A stretch of 22,026 nt of DNA from a virus, in IMG/VR virus record IMGVR_UViG_3300033149_000817, positions 1-22,026 of that record; one strand, 5' to 3'. A model generated the notes under the pieces. The model worked only from the letters and a program-made list of their open reading frames with translations. It did not search any database and was not told where the DNA came from. Shown here piece by piece: positions 5,686 to 13,937 of this stretch. The position numbers and the translations under genes were made by a program. Position 1 is the stretch's first letter. Every line of letters starts with the position of its first letter.

Positions 5686-5898
5686 ATGAGCAGAACGATT
5701 AGACGAAACCGGTTTGGGCCACGGCAATGGAGGGAAGACGAGCTGCGGTGCCGGCGGGATAGAAAACCGTACTGGAAATCTCCTAAGCGGTATAAACGAA
5801 TGCGTGAGCGCCGTCGAAGGGCAAAAATACAGGATGCGTTGCGCCACGGACGGGAAATACCACGGTTTCGCCATGACAATGATTGGTGGTGGTTATGA
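5686..5898 (+). CDS. Small arginine-rich basic protein
   Basis: A 70-residue protein starting MSRTIRRNRFGPRQW and ending WWWL, with more than a third basic residues. Short Arg-rich proteins with this start occur in phage replication regions, which favours this frame over an overlapping 68-codon frame (5714-5920). The ribosome binding site is weak (GAGCG), but the start is 3 bases after the previous stop, so translation coupling can supply initiation. It may bind nucleic acid by charge alone; no domain recognised. Confidence 0.5.
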   Translation: MSRTIRRNRFGPRQWREDELRCRRDRKPYWKSPKRYKRMRERRRRAKIQDALRHGREIPRFRHDNDWWWL

Positions 5899-5915
5899 GA
5901 AATGTGATCCACAAA

Positions 5916-5933
5916 CGTAATTCGCGAATTACG
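5916..5933. promoter_or_regulatory. Perfect 18-bp palindrome before the nuclease and packaging genes
   Basis: CGTAATTCGCGAATTACG is fully self-complementary and lies in the 88-base gap 5899-5986. It is followed by TTGCAT (5941-5946) and TATCAT (5964-5969), 17 bases apart, a possible weak promoter. A dimeric repressor operator, a late-gene control site or part of the packaging start are all possible. Confidence 0.5.
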
Positions 5934-5986
5934 GACACAGTTGCATATTGTTGACAATGGGTGTATCATATAGCTGGAGGTACCGT

Positions 5987-6328
5987 GTGGGGCGAAACGG
6001 GAAATATAACGCGCGCCGATCTCTCGTTGACGGAATCCTATTTGATTCGGGCAGAGAGGCCAAGCGCTATCAAGAGTTACGCCTGCTGGAGGCCGGCGGG
6101 AAGATACGAGACTTAGAGCTACAGCCCGTATACCAGTTACTTGACGGGTTTGTACATCGTGGTGAGCGTATACGGGGCATCACCTACCGGGCCGACTTCC
6201 GGTACTTTGACATTGAGAAAGAGTGCGAGGTTGTGGAGGATGTCAAGGGCCACAAGACGGAGGTTTACAAGTTGAAACGAAAGATGTTGTTATCGCGCTA
6301 TCCAGATATAGATTTTCGAGAGATATAA
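5987..6328 (+). CDS. DUF1064 family nuclease (PD-(D/E)XK type)
   Basis: A 113-residue protein started at GTG 5987, because GGAGG lies 6 bases before it and DUF1064 proteins begin at this point of the domain (GRNGKYNARRSLVDGILFDS). Visible motifs are FDSGREAKRYQEL, LQPVYQLL, ITYRADFRYF and the nuclease signature VVEDVKGHKTEVYKLKRKM: an acidic residue in YRADF and the E-D-x-K set in EDVKG form the active site. These small phage enzymes are predicted endonucleases that may resolve branched DNA before packaging. It is followed within 17 bases by the small terminase, consistent with a role in replication or head-full DNA processing. Confidence 0.75.
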   Translation: MGRNGKYNARRSLVDGILFDSGREAKRYQELRLLEAGGKIRDLELQPVYQLLDGFVHRGERIRGITYRADFRYFDIEKECEVVEDVKGHKTEVYKLKRKMLLSRYPDIDFREI

Positions 6329-6344
6329 CAGGTAGGATACAGGT

Positions 6345-6671
6345 ATGGGCAGGCCGGGCACGTGGAAACCAGGACAAAGCGGCAATCCTCATGGACGGCC
6401 CAAGAATGCTCTCTCTGAAGAGATTCGTGCTGCATTAGAGAAAGTACGATCTGTGGAGGTGGATGGGCGCAAGCGAAAAATGACCGAAAACCAGGTCCTA
6501 ATTCGCATTTTGTTGACGAAAGCACGGGAAGGAGACCAGAAGGCTATCCAGATGCTATGGGATCGTGGATATGGAAAGCCGACAGAAGATGTACACATGA
6601 GTGGCGAGCTATCCGGGGGAGGGGTGATTATTGTTGAACGCGCAAACGGAATACCGGATAAAACTGCTTGA
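6345..6671 (+). CDS. terS: Terminase small subunit-like protein (DUF5681)
   Basis: A 108-residue protein starting MGRPGTWKPGQSGNPHGRPK, the hallmark of the DUF5681 domain found at the N-terminus of small terminase-like proteins. The middle is helical (EEIRAALEKV; NQVLIRILLTKAREGDQKAI), followed by MLWDRGYGKP. Small terminases bind the packaging site and present DNA to the large subunit. Its last 41 bases overlap the large terminase gene. AGGTAGGA before ATG 6345 acts as the ribosome binding site. Confidence 0.7.
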   Translation: MGRPGTWKPGQSGNPHGRPKNALSEEIRAALEKVRSVEVDGRKRKMTENQVLIRILLTKAREGDQKAIQMLWDRGYGKPTEDVHMSGELSGGGVIIVERANGIPDKTA

Positions 6672-7830
6672 TGCGCAGGACCGATTCATCTTTTCATCAG
6701 CGAAATACTCAGCTTTCATCGGTGGTGTAGGGTCGGGTAAGACGTGGGCGGGCTGCGTCAATTCGCTGATACACTGCCATAACGATGTATTTGGCGCGAT
6801 AGTGGCACCTACCTACCCAATGCTCCGTGATGTGACGCAGGCGACGTTATTGACGATCCTGGACGAGGCGGAGCAGGTATACACGCATGTAAAGAGTGAG
6901 AATATCCTGTACTATCAAGGGACGACTATCTATCTACGGTCAGCTGATCAGCCGGACAGGCTCCGTGGCCTCAATCTTGATTGGGCATATCTTGACGAGG
7001 CGGCTCTTATGCGGGAGATGACTTGGCGCGTGATCTTGGGGCGTCTACGGCGAGGTGAGCCGAGAGCGTGGATAACGACCACGCCGGCCGGGTATAACTG
7101 GGTGTATCGATATTGGCAGGAGCGCAAGGATGCAAACTATGCCATGATCAGGGCCAGCACCCGGGATAATACCTATCTTCCGTCCGAGTATGTGCGGGAC
7201 CTCCTTGACACCTATACTGGGGAGTTTGCCAGGCAGGAGATCGAGGGCGAGTTCGTAGCATTTGAGGGGTTGGTGTACAATTTCCGATACGACGTACACG
7301 TGGTGGAGCCGTTCGATATCCCCGAGGATTGGACGATAGTACGAGGTATAGACTTTGGATATACAAACCCATTTGTCTGTCTATGGGGCGCGATAGACGA
7401 GGACGGACGTTTATACATCATAGATGAGCACTATCAGCGCAAGACGTTGATCAAGGACCATGCAGAAGCGATCAAGGGGAGGCCATGGAAGAAAGCGTTA
7501 TGGACCGTGGCCGATCACGACGCCCAGGGCAACGCCGAGCTGTGGGAGAATGGAGTTGATACAATCAACGCACAAAAAGCGGTAATTGACGGCATACAAA
7601 AGGTTGCGGCGAGGCTGGAAATAGCGGGAGATGGACGACCCCGGTTGTATGTTATGAGCAATTGTGTTAACCTTATCAAAGAGTTCGGCATATATCGATG
7701 GGTAGACAGTAAAGAGGGGCGAAATGAGAAAGAGGAGCCAGTGAAAGAGGCCGATCATGCAATGGATGCTCTACGTTACATGGTGATGGAATTAGACAAT
7801 TCGCGCGCCCCGAAAGTGAGGTTTGTATGA
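6631..7830 (+). CDS. terL: Terminase large subunit (packaging ATPase and nuclease)
   Basis: A 399-residue protein started at TTG 6631, with GGGGGAGGGG 7 bases upstream. The ATPase domain shows Walker A GGVGSGKT (31-38, K37), and Walker B YLDEA with D122 and the catalytic E123. The nuclease domain carries the RNase H-like acidic residues: GIDFGY (D241), ADHDAQ (D295, D297) and ADHAMDALRY (D375, D379). This is the complete motor that pumps DNA into the prohead and cuts it. Length is slightly short but all motifs are intact. It overlaps the portal gene by 4 bases (ATGA). Confidence 0.93.
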   Translation: MLNAQTEYRIKLLDAQDRFIFSSAKYSAFIGGVGSGKTWAGCVNSLIHCHNDVFGAIVAPTYPMLRDVTQATLLTILDEAEQVYTHVKSENILYYQGTTIYLRSADQPDRLRGLNLDWAYLDEAALMREMTWRVILGRLRRGEPRAWITTTPAGYNWVYRYWQERKDANYAMIRASTRDNTYLPSEYVRDLLDTYTGEFARQEIEGEFVAFEGLVYNFRYDVHVVEPFDIPEDWTIVRGIDFGYTNPFVCLWGAIDEDGRLYIIDEHYQRKTLIKDHAEAIKGRPWKKALWTVADHDAQGNAELWENGVDTINAQKAVIDGIQKVAARLEIAGDGRPRLYVMSNCVNLIKEFGIYRWVDSKEGRNEKEEPVKEADHAMDALRYMVMELDNSRAPKVRFV

Positions 7831-9896
7831 TCCGCGAAAAGATTTTGCAGTGGCTACGTAAGGGGGCGAATCCCGTATCGCCGACGAATTCGCATTTTCG
7901 GCGCATATTCGGCTGGGATACAGAAGACAAGAAGATCACGAAACCCTATGAACAGATTGCCACCGTGTATGCCTGTAACCGAGTAATTGCGCGTAATGTT
8001 GCCCAAGTACCGTTCGTGATCAAGCAGGGCGATAATCCGGTAACGACTGGACCGATCATCGCGTTGTTCAATAACGTTAATGACACAATGAGTCGGTATC
8101 AGCTGTGGGAGGCGATAGTAACGCAACTCGGGTTGTGGGGCGAGGCGTTTGTTGTGAAAGACGCAGAGGTAGTGCGTGGTATTCCCGTTGCGCTTTGGAT
8201 CAGATCGCCGGCAGATTTCAAGCCTGCTATGCGCAATGGTGTATGGGTCGGCTGGGAGCATTTCCGAGACGGCGTGAAGGAATTTCTGGACAAATCGCAG
8301 GTGATCCAGCCGAAATATTGGAACCCGTATAATCAGTTGCGTGGCATGGCTCCTATCGATGCGTTGATGTTGTCGTTGCAAGCGGATTGGGACGCGATCC
8401 GTTACAACAGCAAGTTCTTTTCCCAGGGTGGGCATGTCGGGGAGATATTCACGACTGATGAGCGGCTGAATGACCAGCAATATCAACGACTGGAAGATCA
8501 ACTAATCAATCGTCGGGCGGGAATGGAAAGTGCTCACAAGGGCATGGTGCTTGATGCCGGCCTGAAGGTGCAGGACCTCCGCAAGGCTAACAAGGATATG
8601 CAGTTCATTGAGTTGCGCAAGTTCACGCGGGAAGAAATTGCTATGGTCTACGGTGTTCCCGAGACGGAACTAAGCCTGTACAAAGAGATTCCGTATTCCA
8701 ACGCTGTAACGGCTGATTTGGGATTTTGGAAGAAAACCCTTATTCCGATCATGCGGCTGATTGAAGATAAGTTCAACACTGATTTTCTTTCGGAGCTTGG
8801 ATACCGGGGCGAGTTTGATGTATCGCAGGTTGACGTGCTGAACGCCGAGGTCCTCGAAAAGGCCGATGCTGCGAAAACGTTTTATCAGATTGGCATACCG
8901 ACGAATCAGATCAACGCCAGGCTCGGACTTGGGTTCGAAGAGATACCGAACGGGGATGAGCCGTTTGCCGGTCGTCCTGCTCCGGCACCGGCCGGTCTTG
9001 CAGTTGCCGAGCATGAGGAGAAGCAACTCGATATTGCCGGTGAGCCGGAGATGCGACGGATATCTGATGACCAGGTACGTAAAGAGATACGGGCGGCTGT
9101 CTGGAAGAGATTGGACCGGAAAGCCTCGCCCTTGGTATCGGCGTGCGCGCGAGAGGTGAAGAGGTATTTCCACGATACCGAGCAGAAGCTGCTCCGGAAG
9201 ATTATCAAGGGGAAAGGCGATGATGCCGTGTTGAAGGCGGAGGTTCCGCCGGATGTTGAGCGGGCTGTGCATGAATCCATTGATGACCAGGTGCTTATAG
9301 CTATCGTCAGCAAGTACACCGGGGACGCGATTGAACTTGGTTGGGCCACGATACAGACGAGTGCGAAGCTCTCTGATGATGTGGCGCGGGCCCTGATCCT
9401 GGAGCGGACGCAGACGATGCGAGGGATTAACGAGACATTGCGGGAGACTCTGTTACGCAAGCTCTCGCAATCTATCGCGGAAGGTGGGACGGAACGCGAG
9501 CAGGCGCAATTGGTGATAGATGCCGTGCGAGATGCGTTTGATATTGCCAAGGGGCGGGCACAGACGATAGCGCGAACCGAGGTGCATAGCGCGTTTGCTA
9601 AGGGCCGGCGTCTGTCTGCTGATAGTACGCATCCCAAGGCCAAGATGTGGTTGTCGTCAAGAGACCGGCGTGTTAGGCCCTCGCATGTCGACATGGACGG
9701 CGAAACGGTGGCGTGGGCGAAGAACTACTCCAACGGCCTCATTCACCCTCTGGATTGGGGCGGTGACCCGGCAGAGGTGATCAATTGTCGCTGTGTCGAG
9801 GTGCCGATCTACGAAGGCGAGGATGAAAGCGCCATGCTCGATGAATGGCGACGGAGCACGCCGGAAGAGTTTCTGCGCCGGCGGGAGGGTGAGTGA
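7827..9896 (+). CDS. Portal protein fused to a Mu F-like minor head domain
   Basis: A 689-residue protein, much longer than a lone HK97-type portal (about 400). Residues 1-390 are a portal: YEQIATVYACNRVIARNVAQ, YQLWEAIVTQLGLWGEAFVV, RGMAPIDAL and FTREEIAMVYGVPETELSL are typical. A proline-alanine linker (RPAPAPAGLA) near residue 390 leads to a helical section and a C-terminal Mu F-like domain: AQTIARTEVHSAFAKGRR near 580, RPSHVDMDGETV, then HPLDWGGDPAEVINCRC. In most phages these are two genes whose products meet at the portal vertex. Here the fusion places the minor protein at every portal subunit. The frame is intact. ATG 7827 overlaps the terminase stop. Confidence 0.9.
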   Translation: MIREKILQWLRKGANPVSPTNSHFRRIFGWDTEDKKITKPYEQIATVYACNRVIARNVAQVPFVIKQGDNPVTTGPIIALFNNVNDTMSRYQLWEAIVTQLGLWGEAFVVKDAEVVRGIPVALWIRSPADFKPAMRNGVWVGWEHFRDGVKEFLDKSQVIQPKYWNPYNQLRGMAPIDALMLSLQADWDAIRYNSKFFSQGGHVGEIFTTDERLNDQQYQRLEDQLINRRAGMESAHKGMVLDAGLKVQDLRKANKDMQFIELRKFTREEIAMVYGVPETELSLYKEIPYSNAVTADLGFWKKTLIPIMRLIEDKFNTDFLSELGYRGEFDVSQVDVLNAEVLEKADAAKTFYQIGIPTNQINARLGLGFEEIPNGDEPFAGRPAPAPAGLAVAEHEEKQLDIAGEPEMRRISDDQVRKEIRAAVWKRLDRKASPLVSACAREVKRYFHDTEQKLLRKIIKGKGDDAVLKAEVPPDVERAVHESIDDQVLIAIVSKYTGDAIELGWATIQTSAKLSDDVARALILERTQTMRGINETLRETLLRKLSQSIAEGGTEREQAQLVIDAVRDAFDIAKGRAQTIARTEVHSAFAKGRRLSADSTHPKAKMWLSSRDRRVRPSHVDMDGETVAWAKNYSNGLIHPLDWGGDPAEVINCRCVEVPIYEGEDESAMLDEWRRSTPEEFLRRREGE

Positions 9897-10738
9897 TGCC
9901 ATATCCGAATGAACATGCCTGTAGGTTGCATGATCCCGGCAAATATGATACATTGAGGCGGAAGAATTGTGATGAAAAGGTGGACGGCAAATGTATTGAC
10001 GTGATCTATGGTATCACGGACAACAAGAGCGAGATACAGGCGTTGCGATATGACAGGGATGTATGGACGGAAGGCGAGGCGCATAAGCATTGCGATGGTC
10101 GCGGCGGGACGTTCGAGGCGGCGAAAGGAGCGGATGACGTGGCAGCGAAGAGCATAGAGGGCAAGCTAGTAAAGAGGGCTGATACATACGGGATCATGGC
10201 AAGTACCGGTGACAAGGATCGTGATGGCGAGATTGTGGCGCCTGCTGCATTCAAGAACTTGAAGCAATACCTTGGTACGAACCCGGTTATCCTGTTTGGG
10301 CACCAATACGATCAGCCCCCGATTGCGAAGGCAACGGACGGCAAGGTGCTTGATAATGGGCTCCGGCTGGATATCGAGTTTGCCGAGACCCCCTTTGCAA
10401 AAGAGGTCAAGTATCTCTATGATAACGGGTTTATGAATAGCTTTTCAATCGGGTTTATCCCGAAGGACTGGGAAGTTGACAAGAATGGTACTAGAGTCTA
10501 TACTGATGTAGAGCTGCTGGAAGTCAGCGCGGTGCCGGTGCCTGCGAACGCGGCGGCGACCATGATCCGGCAGGCAAAATCACGAGGCGTCGAGCTATGC
10601 GAGCTGGAGCGTGTCTTGGGCAGTAACCCAGAAAGTAACCCCGATGAGGGTGAAACGGCGGCGAACGAAAAGGCAAGTCTTGCGAGTGTGGCTGACAGAT
10701 ATGAAAGGAAAAGACGATGGACAAGATTAAACTTTTGA
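9896..10738 (+). CDS. Prohead protease with an additional N-terminal domain
   Basis: A 280-residue protein. ATG 9896 (TGATG overlap with the portal stop, GGGAGGG upstream) is preferred over GTG 9893. Residues 1-80 form an extra module (YPNEHACRLHDPGKYDTLRR, then VWTEGEAHKHCDGRGGTFEA) with paired Cys and His residues; it is seen fused to proteases and other head proteins of some phages. Residues 85-235 are the HK97-family (S78-like) maturation protease: DRDGEIVAPAAF, VILFGHQYD (H136) and NSFSIGFIPKDW (S184), followed by EVSAVPVPANAAA. It would cleave the scaffold part of the capsid protein. The last 22 bases overlap the capsid gene. Confidence 0.88.
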   Translation: MPYPNEHACRLHDPGKYDTLRRKNCDEKVDGKCIDVIYGITDNKSEIQALRYDRDVWTEGEAHKHCDGRGGTFEAAKGADDVAAKSIEGKLVKRADTYGIMASTGDKDRDGEIVAPAAFKNLKQYLGTNPVILFGHQYDQPPIAKATDGKVLDNGLRLDIEFAETPFAKEVKYLYDNGFMNSFSIGFIPKDWEVDKNGTRVYTDVELLEVSAVPVPANAAATMIRQAKSRGVELCELERVLGSNPESNPDEGETAANEKASLASVADRYERKRRWTRLNF

Positions 10739-12024
10739 AAGAGCTCATTGAAAAGAGCGAAGGTGACGAACGGGCGAAGTATGAAGAGGAGTTGCTCCAG
10801 GCAATCGAGGAACACGCCAAGGAAGAGGTTCGCAAGGAGCTGGAAAAAGAGTTCGCCGAGAAGGCTAAAGCCGAGCAGGAGAAGAAGGATGCCGAGGATG
10901 CGGAGAAGTTGACGAAAGCCAACAAGGAGAAGGATGTCCGTATCAAGGTGACCAGCCCTGGCGAGTACAAGGGTTATTCGATTCTGCGCGAGGTGGATTC
11001 TGCCAAGGCGGGCATGAATGATCGTGTCAAGGCGCGCATGGATCAGCACCCCGAGCAGGCCGAGAAGGTGATCAAACACTTCATCGATCTGTTCACCGGC
11101 GCGACCAAGGCGCCGTTTGAACGGGTCAAGGCGGCCATGCAGGAAGGCACGGATACTGAGGGTGGGTATCTCACTCCGACCGAGCAGCGTAACGAGCTGT
11201 TGGCTTACATCCGGGACACCTCCAAGACCATGGGGGACTGTCAGCATGTTGCTATGGCAAGTGACGTGATGACGGTGCCGGCGGAGAATGCCAAGGTCTC
11301 TGTTGCGTTCACCGATGAGGAGAATACGGCCACTGAAACCGAACCGACTGTTGCCGTGGCAACGCTGACAGCTAAGAGACTAGATGGATATTCTGTGGCA
11401 TCGAACGAGCTGTTGGCGGACGAAACGACTGGTATCGTCGGTGTCCTATTGAGCCAGTTCGTAGAGGCGGTTGGTCAGAAGATCGACTCTGCGGTGTTCA
11501 AGGGTGCCGGTACTTTGGTAGACGGTTCCGGGTTGTTCCTGGCGGCCGGATACTCGGAGGTGTTTGATACCGGGAGCACGCACTTCTCCGAGATTCTGGA
11601 GAGCAACATTCGGAACATCGTGTCCAAGATTCCGAGCCAGTACATCAACAACATGGGCGGACAGGGGAAGTGGTACATCCACCGAACTCCGCTCTGGCAG
11701 TACATCTACGGGCTCCAAGATGGTGACTCCAGGCCGATCTTCATCCCGAGCTACAATGAACGGGTGCCTCATCAGATTTTCGGCTATCCGGTTGTGATAG
11801 CGGAGGAGGCGATCGGCACGAGTGCGGCGGAAACGGCCATGGCTCTATTCGGGAACCTACGAGGGTTCATCATCGGAGACAGGTTGACCAAGATAAGTCT
11901 GTTCATGGATCCGTATTCCAAGAGCACATCTTATCAAACCCTGTTCCTGATGTTCACTCGATGGGCATTCGCAAATGCTCTACCGAACTACACCGGTCGT
12001 ATCGCGACGGGTGCTGCTAGCTAA
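10717..12024 (+). CDS. Major capsid protein, HK97 fold, with N-terminal scaffold region
   Basis: A 435-residue protein; AAGGAAAAGACG precedes ATG 10717. Residues 1-75 are a very charged coiled coil (LLKELIEKSEGDERAKYEEE onward, many E and K), the delta domain that acts as built-in scaffold. The mature part begins around residue 140-150 (EGTDTEGGYLTPTEQRNELL) and shows the HK97 pattern: ASDVMTVPAE, ATLTAKRLDGYSVASNELLA, FKGAGT, PHQIFGYPVVIAEEA and the C-terminal FIIGDRLTKISLFMDPY. The cut by the protease just upstream presumably lies between residues 75 and 150. Lys and Asn residues are present but a crosslink cannot be judged. Confidence 0.92.
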   Translation: MDKIKLLKELIEKSEGDERAKYEEELLQAIEEHAKEEVRKELEKEFAEKAKAEQEKKDAEDAEKLTKANKEKDVRIKVTSPGEYKGYSILREVDSAKAGMNDRVKARMDQHPEQAEKVIKHFIDLFTGATKAPFERVKAAMQEGTDTEGGYLTPTEQRNELLAYIRDTSKTMGDCQHVAMASDVMTVPAENAKVSVAFTDEENTATETEPTVAVATLTAKRLDGYSVASNELLADETTGIVGVLLSQFVEAVGQKIDSAVFKGAGTLVDGSGLFLAAGYSEVFDTGSTHFSEILESNIRNIVSKIPSQYINNMGGQGKWYIHRTPLWQYIYGLQDGDSRPIFIPSYNERVPHQIFGYPVVIAEEAIGTSAAETAMALFGNLRGFIIGDRLTKISLFMDPYSKSTSYQTLFLMFTRWAFANALPNYTGRIATGAAS

Positions 12025-12308
12025 TGGCACATAAGTATGGCGAGCACTGCAACAACTGTGGTGCTCGCGTACTTATCCATTACGGATTCTGTCCTTACTG
12101 CGGCGCTCCCATGTGGAGCGCTAGCAGTCTTCCCTCAAAACGCATAAGGATGAAGCATGACTCTACAGTGGGCCAAGGCCCTCGATCTACCCGGAGTCGG
12201 GTTCGGATACACGACGCATCAAAAGAGACTGCACGAAGCACTGGAAAAACTCGGCGTCCAGTTCAGCGACGACGCCGACGTAGCAGTGTCGATAGTACCG
12301 GCGGGTAA
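12024..12308 (+). CDS. Small zinc-ribbon protein between capsid and glycosyltransferase
   Basis: The ATG at 12024 overlaps the capsid stop (TAATG). The first 37 residues hold two CxxC knuckles, HCNNCGARVLI and FCPYCGAPMW, followed by SASSLPSKR: a compact zinc ribbon. The open frame continues to residue 94, but the last 50 residues lie inside the glycosyltransferase gene in another frame and have the Arg/Ser-rich composition of an out-of-frame reading. The functional part is therefore probably the first 40-50 residues, and the original stop may have been lost when the next gene was joined. It may bind RNA, DNA or the glycosyltransferase, or be an acceptor; nothing decides this. Confidence 0.55.
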   Translation: MAHKYGEHCNNCGARVLIHYGFCPYCGAPMWSASSLPSKRIRMKHDSTVGQGPRSTRSRVRIHDASKETARSTGKTRRPVQRRRRRSSVDSTGG

Positions 12309-13296
12309 CTTCAACTATAAGCCGGGCAAGTTCAACATCCTTTATACCATGTACGAGATGACGACGATCCCTGATAACTGGGTGCCGAAGGTCAAGCAGG
12401 CCGATCTTGTCGTTGTTCCGTGCAAGCAAAATCAGGATGTCTTCCGGCAATACACGGATAAACCGGTGGTTGTCTGTTGGGAGGGAGTAGAGACAGACAA
12501 GTACACCTATATCAAGCGTGAGTTCCCCGAAGATAGGCCGTTTACCTTTCTTTGGTTCGGTGCGAGCAATGCCCGAAAGGGCTATGAGCACATGGTGATT
12601 GCATGGCACATATTCCGTGTCGTGGAAGCTCGGGCGGTACAAGAGGGGCGGGTACGGCTACTCATGAAAACAACGCAGATAGGCCGAAAGGAGCGCATTG
12701 TTGGTTATGAAGATGGTATCCCGATCAAGGAAGACATGCCGCAGGAAAGACTCTTTGCTGCTGATGAAGTTGTTGTTGACACTCGGCGCCTCCCCGTCGA
12801 TGGTGCGGACTATTGCCTCCCGCCTGTCGGCGGAGACATTAAGAACTATTGGATCGACGACAAGGAGAAATGGCCCGGTTTGGTACAGATGTATCATCAC
12901 GCCCATGCGTTCTGTTTTCCGTCGATGGGTGAGGGGTTTGGGTTGACTCTTGCCGAAGCAATGGCTACGGGGCTTCCGTGTATCTATACCAACTGGGGTG
13001 GACCGAGAGATTTCATCGGCAAAGAGGAGGGTTTCCCGCTGTCGTTTCACTGGGCACCGGTGACTGCACAGACGCCGCAATCCGACGGGACGATGAAGCC
13101 CACCTACAAAGGGACGGCGGCCAGTATTGACCCGATGGAGCTCGTAAAAAAGATGCGGCATGTTTATTACAACTATGAGCGGGCACTGATGAAGGGGAGA
13201 AAAGCGGCTGAACGGATCAGACGAAATATCACTTGGGAAAAGAGTGCAAGGAGTTTTGTCGAAATTGTGGAGAAATATACAGGAGAACGATTATGA
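12157..13296 (+). CDS. GT-B glycosyltransferase (GT4-like)
   Basis: A 379-residue protein with AAGGATGAAGC before ATG 12157. The C-terminal half has the GT4 donor-binding signature: FCFPSMGEGFGLTLAEAMA with E259 and E267 seven residues apart, then GLPCIYTNWGG. The N-terminal half includes ILYTMYEMTTIPDNWV, ADLVVVPCKQNQDVF and WEGVETDKY, and FTFLWFGASNARKGYEH marks the domain junction. Such enzymes transfer a sugar from a nucleotide donor with retention; the donor and acceptor are unknown. The overlap with the sulfotransferase is ATGA, and the gene runs with the structural operon, so its product should accumulate during virion assembly. No signal peptide: it acts in the cytoplasm. Confidence 0.88.
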   Translation: MTLQWAKALDLPGVGFGYTTHQKRLHEALEKLGVQFSDDADVAVSIVPAGNFNYKPGKFNILYTMYEMTTIPDNWVPKVKQADLVVVPCKQNQDVFRQYTDKPVVVCWEGVETDKYTYIKREFPEDRPFTFLWFGASNARKGYEHMVIAWHIFRVVEARAVQEGRVRLLMKTTQIGRKERIVGYEDGIPIKEDMPQERLFAADEVVVDTRRLPVDGADYCLPPVGGDIKNYWIDDKEKWPGLVQMYHHAHAFCFPSMGEGFGLTLAEAMATGLPCIYTNWGGPRDFIGKEEGFPLSFHWAPVTAQTPQSDGTMKPTYKGTAASIDPMELVKKMRHVYYNYERALMKGRKAAERIRRNITWEKSARSFVEIVEKYTGERL

Positions 13297-13937
13297 TCAA
13301 ATTCTTGCATGTGGTAAAAACCGGGGGGACGACCATAAGCAGGCATTTGTTGAAACATTATCCGGGCTATAAGGATATGCGAAATGGCGTGGTATCAAAC
13401 GGTGGTGAGATCAGATTCATTCAGGGACATCATGGACAGATAGGATGGGAAAATGATGGCGCACAATACATGACCATTGTTCGTGATCCCGGTTGGTGGT
13501 ATCCGTCGGTCTATAATCAAGATAGAAGTCGAACCGGATCGGAGATTGGCTTCTGGACGTGGTATGAAAGAGGCGGGGAGAATACTGTCATCCCATACGG
13601 CGGGCAGAAGGACCGCCAGTTTGTCTATCTCGCAAAGCTGGTAAACGCCGGGAACCTTTCGGAGGTGCTCTGGAGATTGGAACACTTCTGGTTTGTGACG
13701 ACGACAGAAGCTCTCGACCATGATCTCCCGTGGTTATTCACCCAGCTTGATGTACCGGGAAACTATGAGAAAAAGCGGGTGACCGGGGAGTTCGACGAGA
13801 TCGATGAAATCACCATTACTCGATATTTCACGCCGACAATCGAGGAAATGCAACGCCTCAGAGGGGAAAATAGATTGGATTACATGATGTGGCGATATGT
13901 CCAGGGATTGAGAACAAGGCGGGCGTATGGATGTTAA
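13293..13937 (+). CDS. Sulfotransferase (PAPS-dependent, family 2-like)
   Basis: A 214-residue protein; ATG 13293 overlaps the previous stop as ATGA and has AGGAGAACGATT before it. The start FLHVVKTGGTTISRHL is the 5'-phosphosulfate loop of sulfotransferases (K9-T-G-G-T13). YMTIVRDPGWWYPSVY contains the 3'-phosphate-binding pair R64 and S72, eight residues apart as in known enzymes. Between them, QGHHGQIGW is in the usual place of an acceptor loop and may supply the catalytic base. The enzyme would move sulfate from PAPS to a sugar or protein hydroxyl. Next to a glycosyltransferase, a sulfated glycan is the natural reading, but this is inferred. Confidence 0.8.
   Translation: MIKFLHVVKTGGTTISRHLLKHYPGYKDMRNGVVSNGGEIRFIQGHHGQIGWENDGAQYMTIVRDPGWWYPSVYNQDRSRTGSEIGFWTWYERGGENTVIPYGGQKDRQFVYLAKLVNAGNLSEVLWRLEHFWFVTTTEALDHDLPWLFTQLDVPGNYEKKRVTGEFDEIDEITITRYFTPTIEEMQRLRGENRLDYMMWRYVQGLRTRRAYGC

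Noticed and set aside
5714-5920. 68-codon plus-strand frame overlapping the basic protein
   Set aside because: No ribosome binding site and glycine-rich reading without pattern; the 5686 frame fits known small basic phage proteins and follows the previous stop closely.
5951-5979. TTGACA at 5951 as a -35 box
   Set aside because: No -10-like sequence lies 15-19 bases downstream; that place holds the GGAGG of the DUF1064 gene.
8906-9694. 262-codon minus-strand frame opposite the portal
   Set aside because: Ser/Arg/Ala-rich composition typical of an antisense reading; the portal-MuF frame has clear motifs throughout.
10498-11247. 249-codon minus-strand frame opposite the protease and capsid genes
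   Set aside because: Leucine-rich low-complexity reading of the charged coiled-coil region; no ribosome binding site and wholly inside two certain genes.
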